A stretch of 64,000 nucleotides of DNA, from positions 5,789,309 through 5,853,308 of the forward strand of contig NC_041004.1 of the NCBI RefSeq assembly GCF_004193775.1, written 5' to 3'. The DNA comes from Glycine soja. Taxonomy: Eukaryota > Streptophyta > Magnoliopsida > Fabales > Fabaceae. A model generated the notes under the pieces. It saw only the letters and a program-made list of their open reading frames with translations, made no database searches and had not been told where the DNA came from. Shown here piece after piece: positions 34,721-45,118 of the stretch (its first letter is position 1; the number at the start of each line of letters is the position of its first letter). The translations under genes were made by a program, and so were the position numbers.

Positions 34721-34744
34721 CTCGAAAGATTTGATTCAATCTTT

Positions 34745-35177
34745 TGTTGGTTAATTTGAAAATTGAGATGATACTGGATAAATCTGAAGTCGTGTATAAC
34801 ACTTTCAGATTGAATCAAATTTCGGGGTTCAACCAAAATTGTTCAATCGGATAAAATCAGAAGATTATAATTCAAGAGTTTTGTTTTGGTCTTGTATGTT
34901 TTGTCACACCGTTATGCTTTCTGAACCAGAATGATTATTTATAATCAAAGAACAGATGGTTTTTGGCGGTTGATGGAAGTTTTTTCTATTTTAAAAACTG
35001 CCGTTGATGGAAGTTTTAGTAACTTCCATGTAACTTCCAACCGTTGATGGAAGTTTTTGTAACTTCCATGTAACTTCCAACCTTTTCCTAAACCGAACAT
35101 CTCGTTATTACATTAAAACAAGCGTGCACTCTTATTTTAACATAATAAAGAGATCAATTACACTAAAATGTCCAACA
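34745..35177 (-). repeat. 5' LTR of copia-1
   Basis: 433 bp, same ends as the 3' LTR; four substitutions separate the two by eye. Confidence 0.92.
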
Positions 35178-35182
35178 GACCA

Positions 35183-38100
35183 TGCTAGAGGGGCCTGTTT
35201 CAAGCCATAAAGAGCTTTCCGAAGACGAAAAACATGGTGAGGGAAGCGAGGATCAATGAATCCAGGAGGTTGCTCCATGTAGACTGGATTTGACAAGAGT
35301 CCGTTCAAGAAGGCATTGTTAACATCCAGTTGATGAAGGGGCCAATGTTGCATGACTGCTAGAGTAAGAATAACACGAACAGTTGATGCCTTCACCACAG
35401 GACTAAATGTATGATCATAATCAAGACCGGGAGTTTGAGTAAATCCCTATGCAACCAATCGTGCTTTGAAGCGATCAATAGAACCATCAGAAAGATACTT
35501 AGTGTGGAATACCCATTTGGAGCCAACAATGTTAGTGTTAGGTGGTCGAGGAACAAGTTCCCAAGTCTTGTTGGAGTGTAAGGCCGTGAGTTCGTCATTC
35601 ATGGAAGCAAGCCAGCCAAGGATGCTTGGCAGCAGATTTAATACCTTTAGGCTCAGAAGTGGTGAGTAATGCATGTAAAAGAGAAGATGGCCAATAAGTA
35701 GTTTTATATGCAAAGTGACGAGGTTTGTAGATACCAGCTTTAGACGAGTCACCATAGGGTGACCTGCTGGAACAATACGAACCACATCAGATTGAGGCTC
35801 ATCTGGAGGCGCAAGAACAACAGGGGAAGTGTCTTCTGAAGGACATAAGCCACAAGGGCGAGACAACAGTGGCATAGACGATTGCGAAGACGATTTGGAA
35901 GGAGCAGACGGAGAGACAGCGACAAGCTTAGAAGGTTCATCAAAGAGAGACAATCCCAAGTGTGAGATCGAAGAAATAGGTGTTGTGTTGGAGAAAGGAA
36001 AGTAAAATCCATCAAATTTGGCATGACGAGTAATGTAGATCCGGGATGTTGAAACGTTCAAGCATCGAAAACCTTTGTGCATGATGCTATATCCAAGAAA
36101 GATACATGGAATACTTTGTGGTGATAAGTTATGAGGAGCATAATCTCACAAACAGGGATAAACCTGACAACCAAATGGGTGAAAGTGAGCATAATTTGGA
36201 GAAACATCATATAAGAGCTCAAAAGGAGATATACCTTTTAACAAGGGAGTAGGTAACCGAATTATAATATAAACAGCACAGCAGAAAGCATCGAGCCAAT
36301 ACGTAGTGGGCATGTGGGAATGAAAAAGCATTGCAAGACCTGTCTCAGTAATATGGTGATGCTTGCATTCGGCCCTGCCATTTTGAGCAGGGGTATGAGG
36401 GCATGACATAGTATGAAGAATTCCATTTTGCTGTAAAAGTTCTTACATCCTATTATTAGTGAATTCAGTGCCTCCATCACTTTGAAAAACTTTGATTGAA
36501 GTATTAAATTGATTTTTCACAAAACTCTTAAAGCGCACAAAAATATCATAAAACTCAGATTTGAGGTGTAGGGGATATAACCAAGTAAATCGAGAGTAGT
36601 CATTGACAAAAATAACAATATCGAAATCTGGAATTTGAGCAAACAGGTGCAAGTCCCCATAAATCACTATGAACTAAGTCCAAAATATGTGAGGCACGTT
36701 TCTCATTGAGACAAAGGATAAACACTTACTTTTAGTTTGTTCACAAGAAGCACAAAGAGATGGATTTGGTAAAACAGAAGATAATGATAAATGACCAGTT
36801 TTTCTCAAATGGGATATTGTATCATGATTAACATGCCCTAAACGAGAATGCCACAATTAAAAGGATCCTCGTAATTTATTGGAATTTAAAATAGTCATAA
36901 AAGTAGCTTGACCATGCTCCAGAACGTACAGGTTGTGTTCACGCATCCCTTGGGCCAAGATTTCCTTTGTGTCCCTTTTCTAAAGTAGAAAAGAGTTGTT
37001 AGTGAAAATAGCATCAACTGGAAAGTCACGAGTGAGTTCACTAATAGAAGTGAGGTTCTTCTGCAAACCAGGAACAATCAAAATATCTAGAAGATGCAGG
37101 GTAGAATTCAAGCGACGAGAACCAATATGAGAGATAGGTAGAACTTTACCATTTCCAACAAGAACTTTGTGATTACCAGAATATGGTTCCATGGCATCCA
37201 ACGTTGAAGAACTTGGTGTCAAGTGAGCGGAAGCACCGGTATCCAAGTACCAATCTGAGTTGTTAGGAGAAGAAATATTGCAAGACGCAACAAAGGATTC
37301 AACAATATTAACAGAAGATGGGGAGCACCATTATACCGTTGGGGTCATAAGGTAGCATAGTGACCCTCACCTCGACAGATTTGACAATAAATTGGATGAC
37401 GATTTCCATGTCCACGGCCACCACGCCCACATCCCTTTCGACCACTTGAGGGAGCACGAGAACCAGATGAGGAACGATCTCCAGACGAGGAGTGTGGGTG
37501 AGAAGGGTGTAATAGACGATGAGTGGTGGAGTAGAAAGCAGCCCGAGAAGGAATAACTTCCATCGCATTTATGTAAAATTCAAAGCTTTTTGCAGCAGAT
37601 ACTAAATCTCTGAAAGTGGGAAGCGGGTACATGGCCAGTTGAGATGCGTCGAAGCTGGTAAAAGTTGGACCCAATCCTCGCAGGAACCAGTGCAATTTAT
37701 CAAGATCATCTACAGGTCTGCCCATGAGACTGAGTTGATCACAGAGGGCAATAAAGGATTTGGAGAAGTCTCACACGGAGGACGAGTCCTTTTTGAGATG
37801 CAGAAGTTGGTTGCAAATTGCGATCTCCCGTTGTTTAGAATCGCCGCCAAAGAGAGATTCAAGGGTAGTCCAAATCTGTTGAGAAGTCTCACAGTGGAGA
37901 ACTTGAGCCAAGTTTCTTCCGTGAGGGAAGCTAGGAGGAGACTGACAAGTCGTTGGTCTTGTTGTTTTCAAGAGGTAAATGCGGGATTGACGGTAGAGGA
38001 CAGAGAACCATCTGCAAAGGTTAACATGGCAGGAGGCCAAGGGCGAGAGTGGAGCCATCAATATGACCGTATAAGGCTTGTCCTTGAAGGAGGGGAAGCA

Positions 38101-38200
38101 GTTGGTGACACCACAGTATAAAGTTTGATGGGGTGAGGTGAATATTCAACATATGAATCATGGTGCTGAAGGATAGAGCACTGTCAGAGACTGATGCATC
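35183..38200 (-). pseudogene. copia-2 gag, protease, integrase and RT remains
   Basis: In transcription order: gag pieces 38200-37345 (HLTPSNFILWCHQLLP, IWTTLESLFGGDSKQRE, a Gly/Arg-rich tail and CQICRGEGHYA). Protease 37246-36980 (MDTGASAHLTPSSS). Pre-integrase zinc region 36856-36674 (WHSRLGHVNHDTISHL, CASCEQTKSK). Integrase core 36667-36146 (FVNDYSRFTWLYP, QSDGGTEFTNN, TPAQNGRAECKHHH). Integrase C-terminus and RT start 36082-35447 (NKTWELVPRPPNTNIVGSKW, FKARLVA). RT 35398-35183 (QLDVNNAFLNGLL, LRKALYGLKQAPLAW). The many stops and frame changes make all of it non-functional. Confidence 0.85.
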
Positions 38201-38210
38201 GTGGGCCATG

Positions 38211-38305
38211 AAGAAATTCAAAAAAATGATGATGGCTTTAGGATCAAAGTATGGCATAAAGAAATTCAAAAAAATGATGATGGCTTTAGGATTAAAGTAT
38301 GGCTG
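38211..38305. repeat. 48-bp tandem duplication in the copia-2 leader
   Basis: AAGAAATTCAAAAAAATGATG... occurs at 38211 and 38259, nearly identical, just inside the primer-binding site. Confidence 0.8.
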
Positions 38306-38311
38306 ATACCA
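38301..38311 (-). other. primer-binding site of copia-2
   Basis: On the minus strand TGGTATCAGCC directly follows the LTR end CCTTACA. It resembles the initiator-Met-tRNA-complementary PBS (TGGTATCAGAGC) of plant copia elements. Confidence 0.75.
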
Positions 38312-38509
38312 TGTAAGGATTGGTATAATTGTTCTTCTGATGGCATTAGAGAGAGAATAGCAAACGTACAGTAACTAGAGATTACAAAAAGTCTAGAGCC
38401 TACGATTAAGGAATGAGTAAATCAATCTAGAGGCTATAATCAAGGAATGAATAAATGAATGATATAAAGACTAAATCAATTATTCAATCAAATGTTTTCT
38501 TTCCTATCA
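38312..38509 (-). repeat. 5' LTR of copia-2
   Basis: 198 bp, TGATAGGAAAG...CCTTACA read leftwards. Its end is fixed by the PBS, its start by the resumption of RLP-related sequence at 38510. No partner LTR survives. Confidence 0.75.
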
Positions 38510-38720
38510 ATGTCCCCCATTGTCACAGAACACTCCTATCCATCCACAACAATCATGACTTGGTTCTATTTTCTGAGATAAACACGAAATTGTTCTTGAG
38601 TTGGAGCAGCAAAGACCTCTGATCATCGAGACAAAGGCCAGAAACAACATGGACGTGGTTACAGAGGCACAACCGATAGAATGGCATCACGACAAGTGCT
38701 GAGAATAGTATAACTGTCAT
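38510..38720 (-). pseudogene. RLP relic copy 2, 5' end
   Basis: Matches 28790-28997 closely (ATG at 38720-38718, signal-peptide region, LDDQRSLLL-type cap). It is cut by the copia-2 insertion at its coding side. Confidence 0.7.
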
Positions 38721-41700
38721 TGTAAATGATAAATATGATTTATGAGTGACCCCTATTCTCGAAAGTAGATGTTTTCAGAACTGAAGGTTGTGTGTAAAAG
38801 GTCACAATATTTCTAGTGGGAAAAGTCATTGTTCAATGTTGGCTTCCACTAGCTAGGGACCCCATACATACCCACTCAGTAGGAAGGTTGGAATTTTTCC
38901 TTTAAATTTTCAAGGATGCAAATTGCACCATTTATATATCCACCAAGGGAGACAATTCTCTGAGAGTCGAGTAAGACTACTATGGAGCTCCCCTCCAAAT
39001 ATTTGATATAGCTGCATATGTAGAATTCGAATTGGAGATCACTACCTAAGGTGGAACAATCCTACACCTGTTAATCCATATACTTGGTGGTAGGCTTACA
39101 TTTTATTAATTTCTTACTTCCCAACGTTTTTTTTATTTTTCTAAACTTAGTTGAGAACATTCAAATTTATGCAGAGAAAAAAATAATTACTGTAACCTGA
39201 TCATTGTACTTCTTCCAGTGACCTGCATCGTTGTCTAACAAGCTGTTTCCATCTTGACTTTAAATTTTTACTTTGACTCTTGCTGTCCTCTTTTTGGGTG
39301 GCCGTTATTTTTGCCTTTTCAAATTACCATTCTGTTTTACTTACTAATTTTGAAATACAAGAAATTGGTTTAAAAATATCCAATATTTAGTAATTAGGTG
39401 GCATATAAGGGAAAAGCTGGAAGTCAACCGTGGAGATTGTTAAGTGGCATATATGAAGGTCAAGCACAAAATTTTTTATCGCTTTATTTCTGCATTGGTT
39501 CTTCCAACTTGAAAAGCAAGTTGTGAGAAAGATCAAGATAGCTTTCTTTGTTTTACCAAGAAAGAATCAAGGAAATTCACTCTGATATTGTCATATTGGG
39601 TTGTGTATATATGGAGTTTACATCAACTAAAATGTTGTTACGTACGTGAAAAATTCAACCGTAGATAAACTTTTAAGCCTCCAAATACATCTAGATGTAT
39701 TACGCCATGCACTCACCTTGTTTATAGACAATTTAAGTATATTTAGTTTGATGTGATGAAAACCGGATACAAGAACAGGAACCTCAAATTATTATACCAT
39801 AAAACTAGAGTATCAAATGCAGAGGTGGAATAGTTTGGAAATTCATCCAATTATTATATTTGACCAAAAACAAGGTTTTATGAAGATTTTGCTCTAGTGG
39901 CACCAAGACTTGACCAAATGGATTATATTTGCAAGTAAATTTTGAAGACCTTCGAAATCAATCAGTGAAATTGACTTGGTGAAATTATGATGAGAGGTCT
40001 TATTTGTGACTTATTTACACACTGGAGGCGCTTACAATTTCTTCCTCAAAATGCTCTGTGGGTCAGTGGATCTTCCATCTTCACACAATTCAGTATTGCA
40101 GACAACTATTGGCTTTCATTTTCAGAAACAAAGTATGAAGAAGTTAGATCGAGAGTTAGTGGACACATGATGAATAAGTTAGAGACCCCTTTAAATAGAC
40201 AGTGAACCGGTTTTAAGGAGAGAATGAGTGAAAGGTTGCGTCGTAAACTTATGTACATAAATGGTTTGGAACTGTCCGACACATTCAGTGTCACTCTTGT
40301 CTCAAACAAAACAGAACCAGAAATTTCAAAATCAAGTTTCTATTACAAACTAATATTAAAGAGAACGATTCAAATTCATGTCTTTGCTGAATAACGAAAA
40401 GAAAAACTGAAAAAAGAAAACAACTTAAAAGTTGAAAGGTAGTGTTAGTGCTAGCTGTTGTTCTCTTTATTTTCCAAGCAAACCAAAAATGACAGAATAT
40501 TCACCATATAGGTTGCTATTATTGTTGTTAATATCAATGCTAAAAGTAGTAATATAGTTAAGGACCAATTCTGATAAAGTCTTCAATTCTTCTTCCAATT
40601 GATAATTAAAGTCAAATTAATCATTCAATTCAATTGCTTACAACAACAATTGCTACCTTCCAATCTGCTTATTACAGATTGCTATTAGGTGATCATATAT
40701 ATATATATATATAACCTATGTTTATGATAACAGTAAGAGGTAAATATGCAATTTCTACACATGCATATTGGGATCTGATTAAGCAAGTTGTACACATGGG
40801 CAAAGATTAACCAAGAAGAAAAATAAGCAAGCTGTCAACCTCTTTAACAGAAACTTGTTGTCATTGCAACTTGACATAGCGTTAAATCTTTGCTCCAAAA
40901 CCGTGTAATTTCAGACTTTCGCTCCTAAACAAATTTCAATAAATAACAAATTAAAGGCAACTAATAGCATCAGAGCAAGATTTTGCTCATATAGCAAAAT
41001 GTGATCTCAGTCTAGTGTATAAGCATCAATTGAATTAATAATTTCTTCTACCAAAATATCATTTAATTCATATAAAGAATTAATTTGAAGCGTTTATTAC
41101 AGCAGTAGTGCCAAAGCAATTGTTACAATGAAAGCAAAATATTAGATTTGTCTAAAAACTTCATGATACGTATGCAAATATATCACATCTGCATAAAGTG
41201 TTAAATCCTTTCTTGGTGTTATCTCCAAAAATCCTTCTAATACTGAGTTAGGAGTTTCAGACAACTGACTTAATCCTTGAGATGGGGATTCCATACTCAC
41301 AGTCACATACATCCTACATAAAATCCATACAACCGAGAAAATAATAAATTTAGTAAAGTGTATTAATTATATACAAAAAACTCAAATTCATTGATATTTC
41401 ATAGTTACTTCAAGATACTAATAATATGAGTAGAATTTTATGTGTCGAATTTTTTCATGCTCAGACGGCTGCTTTGCATTTTTATTTCTGTTTTATAAAC
41501 GCAGTCATCTTATTTTGGCTAAGATCAAATTCTTTTGAAAATAATGATATCCGTAATGGTGATCAGTTTGACATAGTGTGCATATCCAACTATTTTCTTC
41601 CTCAACAAGCTTAAGAAATTGGATCTAAGGGGATGTTTTTCCCTTCATTTATAAGCAACATTCATCCACTGAAACAAATCACTCATTTAACCTTGTCCTG

Positions 41701-41742
41701 ACTCCTCATCCTCATGCTCCAAAATTGGGTAGTGATAGGAAT

Positions 41743-42030
41743 AGCAATAAGGAGTTACAAACAGCAAGGCCCAAGAGGCAAAGCCATACTCCCATTCATT
41801 TGAAGGATTACAGTAACATAGTAACAACAGGAGCGCATGCATGTATCTTCTAGAAGAAGCTTATTGTTGAGTTTGTTAGCTTTCTGTTAGTAACATAACT
41901 CATAAATTAATGTAAGAAACGCTTATGAATGAAAAGAAGAAGAAGCATTTACTCTACTCGCTCTCTCTATCTCTCGCTCTCGTCTATTCTTTAGGGAGAT
42001 TACTTGGGCCTCGAAAGCCAAGCTATAACA
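41743..42030 (+). mobile_element. copia-type 3' remnant with a 166-bp LTR
   Basis: The region breaks the alignment between the duplication copies. It reads PKRQSHTPIHLKDY, a copia pol linker-like stretch, then a stop. A short LTR follows at 41865-42030 (TGTTGAGTTTG...AGCTATAACA). A possible imperfect target repeat (GGTAG / CGTAG) flanks it. Most of the element is deleted. Confidence 0.6.
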
Positions 42031-42215
42031 CGTAGTCTCTCTTTGACACATTTCTTTACATAGATATGCTCATTTATTAAATGCACCCACAGTGGCAAAA
42101 TCTTATTGTCACAAAAAAACTGCCCCAACACCAATTCCATGCTAACATTTGCTTCCTTTTCTTTTCTTGGCTAATAGTTTTTGATACTCTTAATCCCTGT
42201 ATATTATGCATGGTC

Positions 42216-43270
42216 TTAGTTCAATTTATATGTAACTAGGATTTCAAAAAATAAAATTGTTAACCATGGTACGAATTATATCTCTGTTGAAAACAATGAT
42301 TGATCTTCGTTGGAAATCATACGTACACAATTTCCTGCCGAAAGCAATGACTTTTCTTTGCTTCTTTCCCGTGAATCAAAAAATAAAATAAAATAAGCCA
42401 AATAAATTTTAATGGTAAAAATTTTCTTATATGAAGTGGAACTTTTAACTTGTTCATAAAATATGTGTGCGATGGCTATCGCTTCTAATATTCTGATATT
42501 TATGAAGTGTAAAATGATCTCAAAGTTTGTTATTTATAGCTTTGAAACAGAGATAACTGATCATGTCCTTAGAATAACCAATTATTTTGTTCATAGAGTA
42601 TGTTGAGCACAAGTGGAAACATAATAATTGATTATATGTCGATTTAATTGATCATCTGCACATCTCAAATTTTCTCAAGCTCGAGATAATTGATTGTCTT
42701 CAATAGATATCAATTATTTAGGCAGCGCACATACTTGTTTGAAAATAGAGCATAATGATCGATTATATTATTCTCTAATTGATTAATTTGTTCTACAAAG
42801 CACATTTTCAATTTTATAGAAAAAAGCACACAAAGCTGAGCAACACCACATGCAAGTGAGGGCATCTATATATGCATTCCGGAAGAGGAAACTAAGAACC
42901 CCGAGAGTTTAACAATGAAGCCAATAAAGTATCTCATATAACCATGTTATAGATTGAAGTCCATAGCCATGTAACATACATCTAATCTAATTATACTAAA
43001 GTGTTTTTCTTTTTAACAAATCAATACTAAAGTGTTGTTATTTAATGAAAATTAGAATTTTATTTACTAATCAACGTTGACTTTAAATGTCAACCTTCAA
43101 AATACATGTTATCAAAGTAAAACCCAATAATCAGCATTAACATTAAATGCCAACGTTTATTACACATATTATCAATATAACACTTTTGTTTAATTGAATT
43201 ACATAGTAATTAATTAGTAACCACATACCATAAACCCAACCATATATATTGTCCCTCCCAATTTACAACC
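42216..43270. other. intergenic, no gene seen
   Basis: AT-rich, with short repeats of GATTGATTAT type near 42540-42790 and CAACGTT-containing repeats near 43070-43160. Nothing coding is supported. Confidence 0.45.
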
Positions 43271-43748
43271 TTAAGCATATGAATAATGAAGAACATAAAC
43301 GTTGTACTCAACCGTAGCTTGCATGGTCTAAGGATCATAAGAATGAGTCTTTACCAGGGCATATCCCCTAGCAACCCGGAAAATCCCACTACCACCAATC
43401 ACAGGCATCTCCCTAACCTTGGTCATGAGAGGCCTATTCCTCCCCATGATGGTGATGGTGCTGCCATTGTACTTCCCTGCGGTTAGGGCGAAGTTCATGA
43501 CCATCAAAAGACTAAGCTCCGTCCGCGACGCCGACGCGTAGAGCCCTTCGGCCCTCCCCACTTGCTTGGAGCTCAACTCGGGTCCCAAGGTTAAAGGGTT
43601 TAAGATTCTCACCAAATTAACCAAACGAAGTGGTCGTGTTGTATTTTGGGAGTGAGGGAATGATTTGAATACCTGTGCCATCTTCGGCTGTGACAGAGGT
43701 GAGGGTAATTATGGAAAGGATGCTGAATGTGAGGAATTTGGTAACCAT
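43271..43748 (-). pseudogene. dirigent pseudogene (copy 2)
   Basis: Opens with ATG at 43748 and a signal peptide ([20 protein letters not shown]). It then lacks about 40 codons present in the intact copies (the ETGFVG...HDI block) and resumes at [13 protein letters not shown] frameshift follows; the rest reads [31 protein letters not shown] and [15 protein letters not shown], then meets a premature TAG after YDP at ~43327. The true end (EYNVYVLHY) lies beyond it. It resembles copy 3 at 50.3 kb more than copy 1. Confidence 0.88.
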
Positions 43749-43968
43749 GGTTTAGTGATTATTGTTATTATTATATACAGAATTTGGAATGTGGAGGATG
43801 AATGGAAGAATTAATAGGTACATAAGTTGAATGTGGAGAATAGAGAGAATGAATGGAGGAATTTACAGAGGGAAAATTGAGGAAATTAAGTTGGGAAGCA
43901 AGGGAGTACGTGCGGGTTTGGCACGTAGTTACTAGTTTCTCGGTACGAGTAAAGATACGTACATAACT

Positions 43969-43991
43969 AGTAACAACAACAACAATATTAC

Positions 43992-44021
<30 letters not shown>
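43969..44021. repeat. (AAC)n/(ATT)n microsatellite
   Basis: A short AAC run followed by about twelve ATT units, upstream of the dirigent pseudogene. Confidence 0.9.
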
Positions 44022-44022
<1 letters not shown>

Positions 44023-44761
44023 AAATATAAGAAGAAAATATTTAGACGTTAAAAAAATAATAAACAATTAATTAACTAAAAAGTAGTGGAACAATTGTTA
44101 AAAAGATAATAAATTAATGGAAGATAAAACTATAAAAAATGTGAATATCAAAATAAGATATTTTCTTTATTAATATAGGTTGTCATTAATTAAAAGTTCC
44201 TTAAACACAACTCACCAAGCAACACGTAATATAGTGATATTATTAAAAAAAATTATTTTTCATGACACACATTTTAAGACAGATATGAAAAACCGTATTA
44301 AAATATAACACAATGATAATTTTGTATTTAGATAAAATTAAAACTATTATGATTTTAAAACTGTCATAGTTTTAATTTTCTCTAATTATAAAATTATCAC
44401 CAATTCCCTTTTAAATCCTGAGCGTGTGTGTCCTCTTTTCCATTCCTATGCATCAATGCTGCTTCTGCTTCCCTCCTCCTTCTGCCACCTCTCCTAGCCG
44501 CTAGAACTTCCTCAAATATGCTCTCACCAGAGGCATTGCCTTTGCCGATTATGCCTCTTATGATTTGCTTTCCTTTGTTTCCATTTTATTATTCATTTCC
44601 ATTTAGGGTTGATCGATAGAATCAAGTGACATTTATGTGCTTTTTTTCTTCCTTAATTCGGTGTTGTCACTTTGATATGTTAGGGTTGTTATCGAATCAT
44701 TTTTTGTTGTTGTGGGAACTTCTTACAAACTATGATTCCTTTTTATTTGTCTAATAAAAAG
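44022..44761. other. spacer, possibly an intron or upstream part of the NRPC2 relic
   Basis: No exon was recognised. An open frame at 44428-44619 lacks motifs. The last bases before 44762 could be a splice acceptor (AAAAAG). Confidence 0.35.
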
Positions 44762-45118
44762 GTATGCAGCTCCAATATGTGCTGATGTTGAGTACACACT
44801 AGAAAGTCATAGAGATCAAGAGAAAGGCATTTGAACACTACTGTAATTAATCTGAATTTGACAAAGATCTGTATTATTAACTTTGGCTTTGTTTTTCTTC
44901 ACAGTGCAAAGTTGAAATTGGAAGAATGCCTATTATGTTGAGGAGTTGTTGTTGTGTCTTGCATGGGAGAGATGAAGTTGAACTTGCTAAACTTGGTTTG
45001 AATAAATTTGAAATACATATATATATATATATACTTTCATTATTCTGCATTTTTTATATAAAAAATCTTACCTGTTTTATTTTTCCTTTCATTAGGTGAG
45101 TGTTCCCTTGATCCTGAA
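44762..45118 (+). pseudogene. NRPC2: RNA polymerase III second-largest subunit relic (NRPC2/RPC2)
   Basis: Three exon-like pieces. 44762-~44826 reads YAAPICADVEYTLESHRDQE. 44905-44995, after a CTTCACAG acceptor, reads CKVEIGRMPIMLRSCCCVL then HGRDEVELAKLG. 45096-45118, after CATTAG, reads ECSLDPE and is cut by the LTR at 45119. The RMPIMLRS.C.L.G.DE.ELA.LGECPLDP order is the protrusion/lobe region of the second-largest subunit of RNA polymerase III, which transcribes tRNA and 5S RNA. The remaining ~1000 codons are absent on both sides, so it is a transposed or truncated copy. A functional NRPC2 should exist elsewhere. Confidence 0.72.

Larger units (their letters stand above)
31553..35177 (-). 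mobile_element. young Ty1-copia element (copia-1) lacking reverse transcriptase
   Basis: Bounded by 433-bp LTRs (31553-31985 and 34745-35177) with TGTTGG...CCAACA ends, and 5-bp duplications GACCA at 31548-31552 and 35178-35182. Aligning the LTRs by eye I find four substitutions. A polypurine tract (AAAATGGGGGAGGTT on the minus strand) adjoins the left LTR at 31986-32000, fixing minus orientation. The interior carries gag, protease, integrase and the end of RNase H only; RT is deleted. The element is 3625 bp, against about 5 kb for a full copia. Confidence 0.92.
31313..38509 (-). mobile_element. degenerate Ty1-copia element (copia-2), 3'-truncated, host of copia-1
   Basis: Read leftwards from 38509: 5' LTR 38312-38509, PBS, gag, protease, integrase and reverse transcriptase, then truncation at about 31312 against RLP sequence. 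It is interrupted by copia-1 (31553-35177). The RT reading QAPLAW ending at 35183 resumes as QRFSSFLLHLGFIGSKADPS at 31547 across the TSD GACCA, proving the nesting. Many stops and shifts are present. RNase H and the 3' LTR are missing. Confidence 0.85.
38510..42215. repeat. segmental duplication, copy 2
   Basis: Counterpart of 28.7-31.3 kb: RLP 5' end and upstream (38510-39000), then at the far end 41390-42215 matching 30760-31275. That end is now interrupted by a small copia remnant (41743-42030). Between ~39.3 and 41.3 kb no gene was recognised; an open frame at 39987-40205 has no known motif, and an (AT)n run lies near 40698. Confidence 0.7.

Noticed and set aside
39987..40205. 72-codon frame in duplication copy 2
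   Set aside because: No counterpart in copy 1 and no recognisable domain.
43969..44021. CRISPR-like or regulatory direct repeats
   Set aside because: Simple microsatellite; no CRISPR array is expected or seen anywhere in this plant sequence.
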